Notes: generated by a model not told the origin, from the letters alone. Shown: positions 46,583 through 56,537, numbered from the stretch's first letter. The stretch is DNA of 64,000 nt from Bacteroides luti (GCF_900128905.1 NZ_FQTV01000003.1:225850-289849); one strand, 5' to 3'. Translations and numbers: made by a program.

Positions 46583-48628
46583 TTATTCATTTCTATTTGG
46601 TAATGAAGAATATTCTCTTCCATAACGAAGCATTTGTTCTGCATAACCTTCATTATAAGAAACCTTTACGTCGGTAATCTTACCACCTTTATCAGTAGTT
46701 ACATCATAAACAGGATTCAAGAATCCTTTATAAGGAGCCAGATTCAACTTTTCGTAGCGTGATAAGATCTCTTTATGAAGCTCAGGATCAACTTTTACTG
46801 CATAAGCTTCTACCAGATTGCGGGCAGCGGCATAGTCACCTTCAGATTTTATTCTTTGGATCTCAGCCAATAGCTGGCCAAACAAGTTGCGAAGCTTCTG
46901 ATAATCATTGATGCGAACAAAAGTCTCACCATCTTTCTTTACCAACTCAACCACTTTTTCCGGTGCACCTTTTTCCAAAACCCAACGAGCTATCAGCTGA
47001 CGGTTACGCATATGAGCCTCTTCCACGTTGTTTCCCGGTTGAATACGCACCAATTGTGTCATTAAACCATTCATCATAAATGAATAGTATTCTGCTTTGA
47101 AAGCATCTGCACTAGGAATAATACCCAAATCTACCATTTTTTGATCTGGCAGATAATACAAGCCAAATAAATCGGCACGCGCCTCTTCTATTGTTGAATC
47201 ATAAGCTTTCAATGCATTTGGATCAGTTCCCGGAAGCAACTTACCTGAACCATGGCCTAAACATTCGTGCAAATCAGTATGAAGATCGTTTGTAATATCA
47301 GCATACTTATCATTCATTTCAATTTCTGCTTTGCTATATGCAAATTCTTCGAAGAATCCATTTCCATGAGCAGCCTTATTATACGCATCAGTCAGGTTAC
47401 CAATAGTCACCGACTTAGAACCGTGCTGAGTACGAATCCAGTTTGCATTAGGAAGATTTATTCCAATTGCTGTAGCCGGATATAAATCTCCCGCAAGTAT
47501 TGCTGCTGTAATTACTTTAGCAGAAACACCTTTCACTTCTTCTTTCTTAAATTTCTTATCTACAGGAGAGTGATCTTCGAACCACTGCGCATTGGCACTG
47601 ATTGTTTCTGTTCTCTTGGTAGCTTCCACATCCTTGAAATTAACAAGAGATTCCCAGCTAGCTTTCATTCCAAGCGGATCTCCATAATTTTCAGTGAAAC
47701 CATTTACAAAGTCAACATGTGAATTCAAATCTTTCACCCATTGAATGCAATACTCATCAAATTTCTTCAGGTCACCAGTATTATAGTATTCTATAAGTTT
47801 AGATATCACAGCTTTTTGAGTATCATTTTCGGTCACACTCTCTGCCTTCTTCAGCCAATAAACAATCTTTTCCAATGCAGGTGAATACAATCCACCAACT
47901 TTCCACACTTTCTCAAAGACTTTCCCGTTTTCTTTTACCAAGCGACTGTTAAGTCCATAAGAAATAGGTGTAGTATCTTTCGGATCTTTCAATTTATTAT
48001 AAAAATCTTCTGCCTCAGCTTGAGTTACTCCTTCATAATAGTTGCTGGCAGAAGTCAAGATCAAATCCTCTCCATCAGCCTGATTAACGCGCTTTGGCAT
48101 CACTTTCGGATCAAAAATCACGGGGAATATTTCATCGCAAAGCTGAGCAACCGTTTGTCCTTTTTCTAAAGGTAATTTAGATGGATCTATTTTTTCGATA
48201 ACCCCTTTAAAGAATTCGGGAGTAAAACCTGGAACAAACTTTTCATAACCATAATGATGATGAATACCATTAGAGAACCATACCCTTTTCAGATAAGTTT
48301 CCATATTTACATAATTGGTATCCTTTTTATCACCTGAATAATTTGTATATGCAGCTTCCAAAAGTCTTCTGATAATCACGTTGTATTTTCCATTCTGATC
48401 AAACAAGATATCACGTCCTTCAAGAGCAGCCTGAGAAAGATAATAGATTAACTCTTTCTGCTTTAAGGGAAGCTCATCAAAACCGTGAACTTTATATCTA
48501 AGAATCTGCAAATCAGCAAATTTCTCTACAGTATAATCAAATTTATCAGTCTCTGTGGCCTTCTTTAGATTTCCACAAGACGAAAGGAATGATACAATCA
48601 TAGTTATCAATATTAGTTGTCTTTTCAT
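46583..48628 (-). CDS. Dipeptidyl peptidase III (M49), lipoprotein form
   Basis: Zinc exopeptidase releasing dipeptides from peptide N termini. The 681-residue protein begins with a lipoprotein signal (MKRQLILITMIVSFLSSCGN, lipobox LSSC), so it is probably anchored in the envelope. The M49 zinc motif is HECLGHGSG, with the third ligand in EEARADLFGLYYL about 50 residues later. The frame can be extended to a TTG at 48643; the ATG at 48626-48628 is preferred. Upstream partner of the AlkD-like gene. Confidence 0.92.
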   Translation of the reverse strand: MKRQLILITMIVSFLSSCGNLKKATETDKFDYTVEKFADLQILRYKVHGFDELPLKQKELIYYLSQAALEGRDILFDQNGKYNVIIRRLLEAAYTNYSGDKKDTNYVNMETYLKRVWFSNGIHHHYGYEKFVPGFTPEFFKGVIEKIDPSKLPLEKGQTVAQLCDEIFPVIFDPKVMPKRVNQADGEDLILTSASNYYEGVTQAEAEDFYNKLKDPKDTTPISYGLNSRLVKENGKVFEKVWKVGGLYSPALEKIVYWLKKAESVTENDTQKAVISKLIEYYNTGDLKKFDEYCIQWVKDLNSHVDFVNGFTENYGDPLGMKASWESLVNFKDVEATKRTETISANAQWFEDHSPVDKKFKKEEVKGVSAKVITAAILAGDLYPATAIGINLPNANWIRTQHGSKSVTIGNLTDAYNKAAHGNGFFEEFAYSKAEIEMNDKYADITNDLHTDLHECLGHGSGKLLPGTDPNALKAYDSTIEEARADLFGLYYLPDQKMVDLGIIPSADAFKAEYYSFMMNGLMTQLVRIQPGNNVEEAHMRNRQLIARWVLEKGAPEKVVELVKKDGETFVRINDYQKLRNLFGQLLAEIQRIKSEGDYAAARNLVEAYAVKVDPELHKEILSRYEKLNLAPYKGFLNPVYDVTTDKGGKITDVKVSYNEGYAEQMLRYGREYSSLPNRNE

Positions 48629-48665
48629 ATTATGTTGTTTCAATTAATGAATGTCTTAAAAACAA

Positions 48666-48712
48666 GAAAAGGGGAATACTCCAATAAAATTGGAGTAATC
48701 CCTTTTCTACAG
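48666..48712 (-). terminator. Terminator after the AraC-type regulator
   Basis: On minus, AAGGGATTACTCCAAT and ATTGGAGTATTCCCCTT form a long stem with small mismatches, followed by TTTC. Confidence 0.8.
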
Positions 48713-48736
48713 AAAAACAATCAATTCTTAAAAGAA

Positions 48737-49219
48737 TTATTTCTTTTCTGAATTTTTCTTACGGAATCCGTTTGGTGTTTCACCAACATTCTTATAGAAA
48801 GCGGCATAGAAAGATTGGCGGTTAGCAAAACCTACCATTGCACTAATCTCTTCTACATTCATGTCAGCATATCTCTTGTCTGTTAAGATATGCAAAGCAT
48901 CTTTCACTCTGTACTCATTAAGTAAGCAAGAATAATTCATTCCGAAACGAGAGTTGACAACAGCTGAAAGATAACGAGTATTGGTTTTCAGTTCTTTTGC
49001 CAAATCTTTAGCAGAATAATCAGGGTCTCTGTACTTCTTCTGAACAACTACAATATTCAGAATCTTGTCGTACAATTCATCAGCAAGTTCAGGTCTGATT
49101 AAAGATCTGTAAGCTGCTTTCTTGTCCTTTTTCTCTCTAAGATTGTAAGGCTTCTTGCGAGGCGCATTTTCAGGAGCAGTAGCCTGGCTTCCGCTCTCTT
49201 GGTTTTTTAAATCACTCAT
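48737..49219 (-). CDS. AraC-type helix-turn-helix regulator, 160 aa
   Basis: DNA-binding protein with a C-terminal AraC/XylS double helix-turn-helix (about 55-155). The motifs SAKDLAKELKTNTRYLSAVVN and VEEISAMVGFANRQSFYAAFYKNVGETPNGFRK match the two helix-turn-helix units. The first about 50 residues are charged and probably disordered; there is no sensor or response-regulator domain, so the inducer is unknown. It is monocistronic with a long upstream region. Confidence 0.87.
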   Translation of the reverse strand: MSDLKNQESGSQATAPENAPRKKPYNLREKKDKKAAYRSLIRPELADELYDKILNIVVVQKKYRDPDYSAKDLAKELKTNTRYLSAVVNSRFGMNYSCLLNEYRVKDALHILTDKRYADMNVEEISAMVGFANRQSFYAAFYKNVGETPNGFRKKNSEKK

Positions 49220-49797
49220 TGAATTAACTGGTTAGGTTTTATTTATAAAAGAAATAATCTATATCCTTTACATTTCTGTTACAAATTTCAGACAAATATT
49301 TCATATACGCAACTAATTCGTATTTTTTTTTCATAAAACATTGTCCATTTATAGGTAATTTAATTAGCGCGTTTAAGTATTGAAGAACTTTTAACATAAA
49401 ATACCTCTGTTTTTCATCGAGCAAAGAGGAAAATAATAAAAGAGCCAATATTGGAAAAATAACATTATTAATTAATCTTATTAATTCGGACTTAAAATAT
49501 GGAACAGACACGACTTTAATGGCAAAAAACAGATAAAAACTTTTAAAAAAAGGATAATTAAAGTTTTCTGAGACGTCTTATAAATAAACAGCTGTCTTTA
49601 TTAGGATATTCGGGATATTTTAGAATAGATCTGATATTTCTATGTATATCTCAGTTCTATTCTTTTGTAATTAAAAAAAATAAGAGTTCATTCTGTGACA
49701 GAAAAATGAAACTTTAGTATAAAGACTACTATTATAAAAAACAAAGTCTGCTTAGTAATAAATTAAGAGCGAAAGCTTATATATATTCTTTTTAGCT
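49220..49797. other. Long AT-rich gap between the AraC-type gene and recQ
   Basis: A 90-codon frame on minus (49239-49511) is present but has no recognisable domain and unlikely composition. No convincing -7 box was found for the AraC-type gene. No strong repeat seen. Confidence 0.4.
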
Positions 49798-49805
49798 TAC
49801 CTTTG
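49798..49805 (+). promoter_or_regulatory. Putative -7 box of recQ
   Basis: TACCTTTG, 37 nt before the recQ ATG; no -33 TTTG. Confidence 0.6.
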
Positions 49806-49841
49806 TCTCATGAATGAATTTAATAAGAGAACTAAATAACT

Positions 49842-51656
49842 ATGCTTCATACACTTAAAACCTATTTTGGTTATGATTCTTTTCGTCCATTACAAGAAAA
49901 TATTATAAATCATATACTTACCAAAAACGATTCTCTGGTTTTAATGCCTACAGGAGGAGGTAAATCTATCTGTTACCAACTTCCTGCATTATTAATGGAA
50001 GGAACTGCTATTGTTGTTTCTCCCTTAATATCATTAATGAAAGACCAGGTTGAAGCTCTTCAGGCTAATGGAGTAACCGCGGGAGCTTTGAACAGCAATA
50101 ACAGTGAATCGGAAAACGCAAATCTGCGCCGTGAGTGCCTGATGGGCAAAATTAAGTTATTATATGTTTCTCCTGAGAAATTATTGTCGGAAGTAGATTA
50201 TCTGCTTCGTGATATTAATATTTCTTTGTTTGCAATAGATGAAGCACATTGTATTTCTCAATGGGGACATGATTTCAGGCCAGAATATACTCAAATGGGT
50301 ATTCTAAGAGAGAAGTTCCCTAAAATTCCTATCATTGCGCTTACTGCTACAGCAGATAAAATTACAAGAACAGATATTCTTCATCAGCTAAGGCTTAAGA
50401 ATCCTAAAGTTTTCATATCTTCTTTTGATCGCCCGAATCTTAGTCTTACAGTGAAAAGAGGTTACCAGGAAAAAGAAAAGAACAAGACAATACTTGATTT
50501 CATTGATAAAAGGCCAAATCAATGTGGAATTGTTTATTGCCTGAGTAGAAAAACTACTGAAAAAGTCGCTTTAAACTTACAGAAGAATGGTATTGATACT
50601 GCTGTTTACCATGCGGGACTTTCGTCGGAACAAAGAGACAAAGCACAAAACGACTTTATAAACGACAGGGTACAGGTAGTTTGTGCCACAATTGCTTTTG
50701 GGATGGGTATTGATAAATCGAATGTAAGATGGGTTATACATTATAATATGCCTAAAAGCATTGAGAATTACTACCAGGAAATTGGTCGTGCGGGAAGAGA
50801 CGGCTTGGAAAGTGACACGATGCTTTTTTATTCTCTGAGTGATTTGATCTTATTGAGTAAGTTCGCCAATGACAGCAAGCAACAAAGTATAAACCTTGAA
50901 AAGCTGAACCGCATGCAGCAATACGCTGAAGCAAATATTTGTCGTCGCCGCATATTGCTAAGCTACTTTGGCGAAACTACTGATAAAGATTGCGGCAACT
51001 GCGATGTGTGCAAGAATCCGCCGGAACGTTTTGACGGAACAATTATTGTTCAAAAAGCATTGAGTGCCATTGCCCGTACCAATGAACAGATAGGAACAAC
51101 ACTCCTGGTAGATATCTTAAAAGGATTCAACAATGCAGAGGTTCTTGAAAAAGGATACGATAAATTAAAAACTTTTGGTGCAGGCAGAGATATTCCTCCA
51201 AGAGATTGGCATGACTACCTTTTACAAATGCTGCAACTTGGATATTTTGAAATTGCATACAACGAGAATAATCACCTCCGAATTACTGAATTGGGACGTA
51301 ATATTCTTTTTGGAAAAGAAAAAGCAACCTTGGTTATCATTAAACGTGAAGAGTTTGTAGCCAAGAGTCGCAAAAAGAAAGTTATCAAAGATTTTAAGCC
51401 AGAAAAACCTGACTACAGCAATGAAGATGAATTTATATTTGAAGAGCTACGCGTGCTGAGAAAGAAACTAGCAGACGAACAAGCTATTCCTGCATATATT
51501 GTACTTTCTGATAAAGTACTTCATCTATTAAGCAGTTCACGCCCCACTACAATAGAAGAGTTTGGGAATATTAGTGGAATCGGGGAATTTAAAAAAGAAA
51601 AATACGGGAAAGATTTTGTTGGTCTGATTAAAAAACTAACAAAAGAATCTAAATGA
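49842..51656 (+). CDS. recQ: ATP-dependent DNA helicase RecQ
   Basis: 3'-5' DNA helicase used in recombination repair. The 604-residue protein has motif 0 YFGYDSFRPLQ, Walker A MPTGGGKSICYQLP, the DEAH box AIDEAHCISQWGHDFRPEY, and motif VI QEIGRAGRDG. The zinc-binding region CRRRILLSYFGE...CGNCDVC, a winged helix and a C-terminal HRDC domain (about 525-600) follow. Length equals E. coli RecQ. Its last codons lie within an 18-bp palindrome shared with the convergent TPR gene. Confidence 0.96.
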   Translation: MLHTLKTYFGYDSFRPLQENIINHILTKNDSLVLMPTGGGKSICYQLPALLMEGTAIVVSPLISLMKDQVEALQANGVTAGALNSNNSESENANLRRECLMGKIKLLYVSPEKLLSEVDYLLRDINISLFAIDEAHCISQWGHDFRPEYTQMGILREKFPKIPIIALTATADKITRTDILHQLRLKNPKVFISSFDRPNLSLTVKRGYQEKEKNKTILDFIDKRPNQCGIVYCLSRKTTEKVALNLQKNGIDTAVYHAGLSSEQRDKAQNDFINDRVQVVCATIAFGMGIDKSNVRWVIHYNMPKSIENYYQEIGRAGRDGLESDTMLFYSLSDLILLSKFANDSKQQSINLEKLNRMQQYAEANICRRRILLSYFGETTDKDCGNCDVCKNPPERFDGTIIVQKALSAIARTNEQIGTTLLVDILKGFNNAEVLEKGYDKLKTFGAGRDIPPRDWHDYLLQMLQLGYFEIAYNENNHLRITELGRNILFGKEKATLVIIKREEFVAKSRKKKVIKDFKPEKPDYSNEDEFIFEELRVLRKKLADEQAIPAYIVLSDKVLHLLSSSRPTTIEEFGNISGIGEFKKEKYGKDFVGLIKKLTKESK

Positions 51657-51680
51657 GCTCAGGCTCATTTAGATTCTTTT
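51641..51680. terminator. Bidirectional terminator built from the ends of recQ and the TPR gene
   Basis: A perfect 18-bp inverted repeat (51641-51658 and 51663-51680, loop TCAG) includes the last codons and stops of both convergent genes. It starts AAAAGAATCTAAATGAGC on plus and ends in TTTT on each strand. Confidence 0.9.
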
Positions 51681-52486
51681 AGCTGTTGCATCAGTTCTGA
51701 ACGAGGAATTCCAAGATCGATTGCTTTTTCAAAGCTCGACCGTGCCATTTCCTTTTTCTTCTGTGCCAATAATATTTCGCCACGCAACATATATGCATTT
51801 GCCGATGTAGGAGACAGACTGATTGCCTTATCAAGATCAATCAGAGCAACATCCAACTGGAATATTTCTTTTTCCACACCTGCACGGATAACGTATAACT
51901 CTGCATCGTTTGGATATTCTACAATTAATTTATTCAGTAATTCAAGAGAATTCTTAAAATCTTGCTCCTGTTGATAAAGAATAGCCAGACCTAATCTTCC
52001 GGAAACGCTTTCCGGTTCAAGTTCCAGCAATCGTTTATAATCTTCTTTCGCTTCCTTATAATTATGTCTGCCAGCCTGCAGATAAGCACGGAGAAACAAA
52101 GCCTTCGCATTGTTTTTATTAACATCCAACACTGTGCAGCAATCTACATAAGCTCTGTCGGTAAGTCCCATCTCAAATAAAAGAGATGCCCTGTCCATCA
52201 GAATAGGAACCGTAAGAGGAGCCATATTTAATGCAAAGTTATAAGAATCCAGAGCATCATCGATCTTATGCATTCTATATTGAAGCCGTCCGAGATTTGC
52301 AAAAATCATGCAGTTATGTGCATTGGTAGGCTCAAGTTTCAGTGCTTCCCGGTAATACTTTTCTGCCTGCACAAGACTATCCATTTTTTCACATTGGGTA
52401 GCCTTATCAAAAAGTTCTTTATAATTCTGCGCATGTATACCAGGGAATAATGAACACATTAACAGCAACAATACAATTTTCTTCAT
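51665..52486 (-). CDS. Secreted TPR-repeat protein
   Basis: A periplasmic scaffold-type protein; partner unknown. The 273-residue protein has a signal peptide (MKKIVLLLLMCSLFPGIHAQ) and then about six to seven tetratricopeptide repeats from residue 20 to the end. Examples are AEKYYREALKLEPTNAHN, ALDSYNFALNMAPLTVPI and ALIDLDKAISLSPTSAN. It starts 18 nt after cysK, so it is probably co-transcribed. It ends with the same tetrapeptide KESK as recQ because of the shared palindrome. Confidence 0.88.
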   Translation of the reverse strand: MKKIVLLLLMCSLFPGIHAQNYKELFDKATQCEKMDSLVQAEKYYREALKLEPTNAHNCMIFANLGRLQYRMHKIDDALDSYNFALNMAPLTVPILMDRASLLFEMGLTDRAYVDCCTVLDVNKNNAKALFLRAYLQAGRHNYKEAKEDYKRLLELEPESVSGRLGLAILYQQEQDFKNSLELLNKLIVEYPNDAELYVIRAGVEKEIFQLDVALIDLDKAISLSPTSANAYMLRGEILLAQKKKEMARSSFEKAIDLGIPRSELMQQLKESK

Positions 52487-52504
52487 TAAATATATATCTA
52501 TTAA

Positions 52505-53455
52505 TTAATCCAGTGGATAAGTTTCGAAAGCAAACTCTTCTGTAGACAAGTAACGTTCGCCAGTATCGGGCAATAAAGCAACAACCATTTTTCCAGCAAA
52601 TTCAGGGCGCTGAGCAACCATTCTGGCAGCATAAGCGGCAGCTCCGGAAGATATTCCAACCAGCAATCCTTCTGTCTGGGCTAATTCACGACCTGCACGG
52701 ATAGCTTCATTATCGGGAACCGAGAATACCTCGTCAACATTTTCAGGATTATAAATCTTTGGAACAAAGTTTGCACCAATTCCCTGAATGCGATGAGGAT
52801 TCCATTCTCCTTCTGTGAGCATAGGAGCCGATGCCGGCTGAACAGCTACGACATATACATCAGGATTATACTTCTTAAGTGTTTCGCCAACGCCGCACAC
52901 CGTACCGCCTGTACCCACTCCGGCAACAAATACTGCCACTTGTCCATCGGTATCTCTCCAAATTTCTTCGGCAGTTGTACGTTTATGCACTTCCGTATTG
53001 GATGGATTCTCAAATTGTTGCGGAATAAAAGAACCCGGAATACTAGCTTTCAACTCTTCAGCCTTACAGATAGCCCCTTTCATTCCTTCAATACCCGGTG
53101 TTAATTCTATTTTTGCACCGTAAGCCTTCAATAAGTTACGGCGTTCAATGCTCATTGTTTCGGGCATAGTAAGAATTAGTTTGTACTTCTTCACTGAAGC
53201 AACCATTGCAAGACCAACTCCGGTGTTACCACTGGTTGGTTCTATAATTGTTGCACCCGGTTTAAGCAACCCACGTGCTTCTGCATCTTCAATCATTGAA
53301 AGAGCAGTACGATCTTTCACACTTCCCGCAGGATTAAAATACTCCAGTTTTCCAAGAACATTCGCTCTGGAATTGTATTTTTCCATATAAGCAGACAGTT
53401 TCAACAGGGGAGTATTGCCTATCAAGTCTGTGAGTTTGTTCGCTATCTTAGTCAT
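52505..53455 (-). CDS. cysK: Cysteine synthase A
   Basis: PLP enzyme making cysteine from O-acetylserine and sulfide. The 316-residue protein has the PLP lysine K47 in NPAGSVKDRTA, the substrate loop EPTSGNTGVGLA and the phosphate-binding GVGTGGTVCG. Length and ends are canonical. First gene before the TPR protein; the promoter is at 53484-53512. Confidence 0.96.
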   Translation of the reverse strand: MTKIANKLTDLIGNTPLLKLSAYMEKYNSRANVLGKLEYFNPAGSVKDRTALSMIEDAEARGLLKPGATIIEPTSGNTGVGLAMVASVKKYKLILTMPETMSIERRNLLKAYGAKIELTPGIEGMKGAICKAEELKASIPGSFIPQQFENPSNTEVHKRTTAEEIWRDTDGQVAVFVAGVGTGGTVCGVGETLKKYNPDVYVVAVQPASAPMLTEGEWNPHRIQGIGANFVPKIYNPENVDEVFSVPDNEAIRAGRELAQTEGLLVGISSGAAAYAARMVAQRPEFAGKMVVALLPDTGERYLSTEEFAFETYPLD

Positions 53456-53483
53456 ATCCGTACCTATTTATGGGTATTTTCTG

Positions 53484-53512
53484 CAAATATACGTAAGAAA
53501 ACTTATCACAAA
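53484..53512 (-). promoter_or_regulatory. Promoter of cysK
   Basis: Minus-strand TATATTTG (53484-53491) with TTTG (53509-53512) at a slightly short 17-bp spacing. Confidence 0.65.
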
Positions 53513-53537
53513 GCATAGTTGTTACACAAATAATCCA

Positions 53538-53545
53538 TATTTTTG
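53538..53545 (+). promoter_or_regulatory. Putative -7 box of the cation exporter gene
   Basis: TATTTTTG, 33 nt before the ATG; no -33 TTTG. Confidence 0.5.
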
Positions 53546-53578
53546 AATTATTAAACCTGTATATAAAAGAATAATAAA

Positions 53579-54478
53579 ATGGCTCATAATCACGAACATC
53601 AGCATAGCCATGCTATTGAATCTTTAAATAAAGCATTTATAATTGGCATAGTATTGAATCTCTCTTTTGTATTAATTGAATTTGGAGCCGGATTTTACTA
53701 TGACTCATTAGGTTTGCTCTCTGATGCCGGTCATAATCTGGGCGATGTTGCCAGTTTATTTCTAGCCTTGCTTGCATTCCGTTTAGCCAGAGTAAAAGCA
53801 AGTCCCAAATATACTTATGGTTATAAGAAAAGTACTGTACTTGTTTCATTGCTGAATGCGGTTATTTTGCTCATTGCCGTTGGAGCTATCCTTATTGAAA
53901 GTCTTGAAAAGATTAAAAATCCTCGTCCGGTAGAAGGTAGTGCTATTGCCTGGGTTGCAGGCATCGGTGTGTTTATCAATGCCTTTACAGCTATGCTCTT
54001 TATGAAAAACAAAGAAAAAGATCTGAATATAAAAGGAGCTTACCTGCACATGGCTGCCGATGCGTTGGTTTCTGTTGGGGTATTAGCATCGGGAATGATA
54101 ATTTCTGGTACCGGATGGTACATTATAGACCCTATCATTGGTATAACTGTGGCCATTGTGATACTAATTTCTACATGGAACCTGCTTCACGAAAGTGTTC
54201 GTCTTTCATTGGATGGTGTTCCTGTTAATATCAGCAGCAAAGATATAAAGGAACTAATTTCGGATATTGCAGAAGTTAAAAGCATCCATCATATGCACAT
54301 ATGGGCACTTAGCACTACAGAAAATGCTATGACTGCCCATATTGTTGTATCCAATCTTGATATGATGGAAGAACTTAAGCTGCAAATAAAAGAGAGACTC
54401 AAAGACGCGGGAATTTGCCACGTTACTTTGGAGTTTGAAACCGAACAAGTATCTTGTGAAAGCAATTATTGCATATAA
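53579..54478 (+). CDS. Cation diffusion facilitator (CzcD/ZitB-like zinc exporter)
   Basis: Inner-membrane proton-coupled exporter of zinc or similar divalent metals. The 299-residue protein starts with a His-rich tail (HNHEHQHSH), then six membrane segments. The two metal-site motifs are LLSDAGHNLGD in TM2 (His-Asp) and HMAADALVSVG in TM5. The C-terminal cytoplasmic domain follows from about residue 215, with a late His cluster SIHHMHIW. Its stop is only 2 nt from the stop of the convergent barrel gene. Confidence 0.93.
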   Translation: MAHNHEHQHSHAIESLNKAFIIGIVLNLSFVLIEFGAGFYYDSLGLLSDAGHNLGDVASLFLALLAFRLARVKASPKYTYGYKKSTVLVSLLNAVILLIAVGAILIESLEKIKNPRPVEGSAIAWVAGIGVFINAFTAMLFMKNKEKDLNIKGAYLHMAADALVSVGVLASGMIISGTGWYIIDPIIGITVAIVILISTWNLLHESVRLSLDGVPVNISSKDIKELISDIAEVKSIHHMHIWALSTTENAMTAHIVVSNLDMMEELKLQIKERLKDAGICHVTLEFETEQVSCESNYCI

Positions 54479-54480
54479 TT

Positions 54481-56487
54481 CTACCGAAGAGAAAAATGAT
54501 AGACCATTGACAGGCCGAATTCCCTTCCGGTAGTTTTTAGTTTTATATCATCTTCATAAATATCATGTTGTTTTACTTCCTTATTTTTAGCTATAAAATT
54601 ATTGGCAAAGATTGCCACTGTTAGTTTATCTTTCAAAAAATTCTTTGATGCCCGTACCCGGTAAAAGTAGTTATTATAACTATCTAGTGCTACCGACTTC
54701 CGTGGGGAATAATACCCTCCATTTACATTCAGCAAATAACCATCAGGCAAGCTGAACCAGCTACTCGCCACCAGGCTACCATCAAAGCCCGTTTTTGTTA
54801 GTTTCTTGTTAAAATCCATGTAACCCTCATCGGAATAACCACCAGTAGCAACCAGCTGAAGTTTCATTGCTTTTGAAAATTGACAAGAAGCCGTTGCCGA
54901 TACTATTGTTTTTTGAAAGCATAACGGATCACACACAGCAACGCGAGTTTCAGTAGTATTTGTTGATGAAAGAATAATTTCTTTTATTTTCCCGGTTCTG
55001 TCCCCTCCATAAATGTAATTAGCATCCAGTAAGAAACTAAATTTTGAAGTTATTTTACTATAGCCTAAGTGGAAGAAGTGAGATCTGCCGTCATTATATG
55101 TAGAAACATTTGTTTGATCATACATAGGAAATATAAGACTTGAATTACTCATCCACAAAGAAGAAGCTAAGTGAGAATGATAATCGGCTCTTATAATAGA
55201 ATTCTTATTAAAGGCATACGATAAATTCAAGGAAGGAAGGATATTTATGATATCATCATCATAGATTATCCATGATAAAGGCGGATCTTGTTCTGTGCTC
55301 ACTGCCGCAGTAAGCTGAAAATTCTTACTATGGAACTGATACTGAAGATAAGTATACCACCTTTCAAAGTTTACTTTAAACATCCTATAACTATATGATG
55401 GTTGGATCGGGTCATATCTAGCTGAAGAGTTATAAGTATCATTTCTTTTTAGCCAACTATACTTTCCTCCAATACTTATTTCATGATGTAGGGCAAAAGG
55501 CAAAACGAAATCTAGTATAGCATCCTGTCTTTTTTGATTATACTTTTCATTGTAATATGAAGACAAGTTAGTTACCTGACCATTGCTATTCATTACATCT
55601 TCACTAACATAATCATCTGTTATAGGCTGGCTATTATAAGAATAAGTTAATGAAAGTTTTGTTCCATTTGGGGAGAATAAATGTGCATAGTATGCCGATA
55701 TATTATAATAAGAAGGAGTTATATCTTCAGTAGAACTATCCTTTCTATAAAAATCAGACTGGGGATACGTCAAGACTGATTCAAGAGGAAACGTTACTGG
55801 GTTACTAAACAAATTAAAAGCTACTCCCATCCCATCACTTTTGGTTAGCTGATAAAAAGCATTCACATTTGCACGATGCAGCTTTTCTGGATGGATTTTT
55901 GTTTCATTAGTTTGTAATCCATTATATGTTACAGTGGATAATGCACTTTTGCTATAGTTATCAAAGCCATAAGAATATGTTCCATTCAAGGTCAGCCCTT
56001 TATACTTCGTATTAAAGGAAGCATCGCCACCTAAAAGGCCTAGGGTTGTAGCGTTAAGACCTAAGGAAACATCTGTTCCGTTTATTGTCTGCTTCTTTGT
56101 TACAATATTAATTACCCCTCCCGAACATTCCGCTATCAGAGCTGATGAAGGATTGGTTAATATTTCAACCTTATCTACCGTTTTGGCTGGAATGCTTTTA
56201 AGAATATCTGCAGTTAAAGATGATTGTATAGAGAAGAATTTACCGTCAATGCTCAATCCAAAATCAGGTACACCATTTAATGTCATTTGTCCTAAGCCAT
56301 CTACAGCTATCATCGGGTATTTTTGAAGAATGTCCAGAAGATTGGTGGTTTGCGATTCGTTATCCGCACTTACATTATAAGATATCTTACAGTGAGACAC
56401 CGCCATATTTGAAGATTCAGATTTCTCTTGAGCAGAAACATTAACCATGCATACAGCAAGGAAAAAAGATAAGAATTTAAATTTCAT
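54481..56487 (-). CDS. Outer-membrane beta-barrel receptor-like protein
   Basis: TonB-dependent-receptor-like barrel of the Bacteroidota outer-membrane type; ligand unknown. The 668-residue protein has a signal peptide (cleavage near NVSAQE) and a short plug-like domain (about 45-135, with LLDILQKYPMIAVDGLGQ and TVDKVEILTNPSSALIAECSGGVINIVT). A barrel of about 530 residues follows, ending GLSMVYHFSLR. No carboxypeptidase-like N-terminal domain and no SusD partner. A -7 box TACTTTTG lies at 56523-56530, and a TGTACA element about 125 nt upstream. Confidence 0.83.
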   Translation of the reverse strand: MKFKFLSFFLAVCMVNVSAQEKSESSNMAVSHCKISYNVSADNESQTTNLLDILQKYPMIAVDGLGQMTLNGVPDFGLSIDGKFFSIQSSLTADILKSIPAKTVDKVEILTNPSSALIAECSGGVINIVTKKQTINGTDVSLGLNATTLGLLGGDASFNTKYKGLTLNGTYSYGFDNYSKSALSTVTYNGLQTNETKIHPEKLHRANVNAFYQLTKSDGMGVAFNLFSNPVTFPLESVLTYPQSDFYRKDSSTEDITPSYYNISAYYAHLFSPNGTKLSLTYSYNSQPITDDYVSEDVMNSNGQVTNLSSYYNEKYNQKRQDAILDFVLPFALHHEISIGGKYSWLKRNDTYNSSARYDPIQPSYSYRMFKVNFERWYTYLQYQFHSKNFQLTAAVSTEQDPPLSWIIYDDDIINILPSLNLSYAFNKNSIIRADYHSHLASSLWMSNSSLIFPMYDQTNVSTYNDGRSHFFHLGYSKITSKFSFLLDANYIYGGDRTGKIKEIILSSTNTTETRVAVCDPLCFQKTIVSATASCQFSKAMKLQLVATGGYSDEGYMDFNKKLTKTGFDGSLVASSWFSLPDGYLLNVNGGYYSPRKSVALDSYNNYFYRVRASKNFLKDKLTVAIFANNFIAKNKEVKQHDIYEDDIKLKTTGREFGLSMVYHFSLR

Positions 56488-56522
56488 TTGTCGTTTGTTT
56501 TATTCACAGGGAAAATTCGCGA

Positions 56523-56530
56523 CAAAAGTA
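56523..56530 (-). promoter_or_regulatory. Putative -7 box of the barrel-protein gene
   Basis: Minus-strand TACTTTTG, 35 nt before the ATG, just past the leu-operon terminator. Confidence 0.55.
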
Positions 56531-56537
56531 GTGTAAA

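Noticed and set aside
49239..49511. 90-codon minus-strand frame upstream of the AraC-type gene
   Set aside because: No recognisable domain, odd mixture of hydrophobic and Lys/Tyr-rich stretches, and no -7 box; probably the leader of the regulator gene. Not fully excluded.
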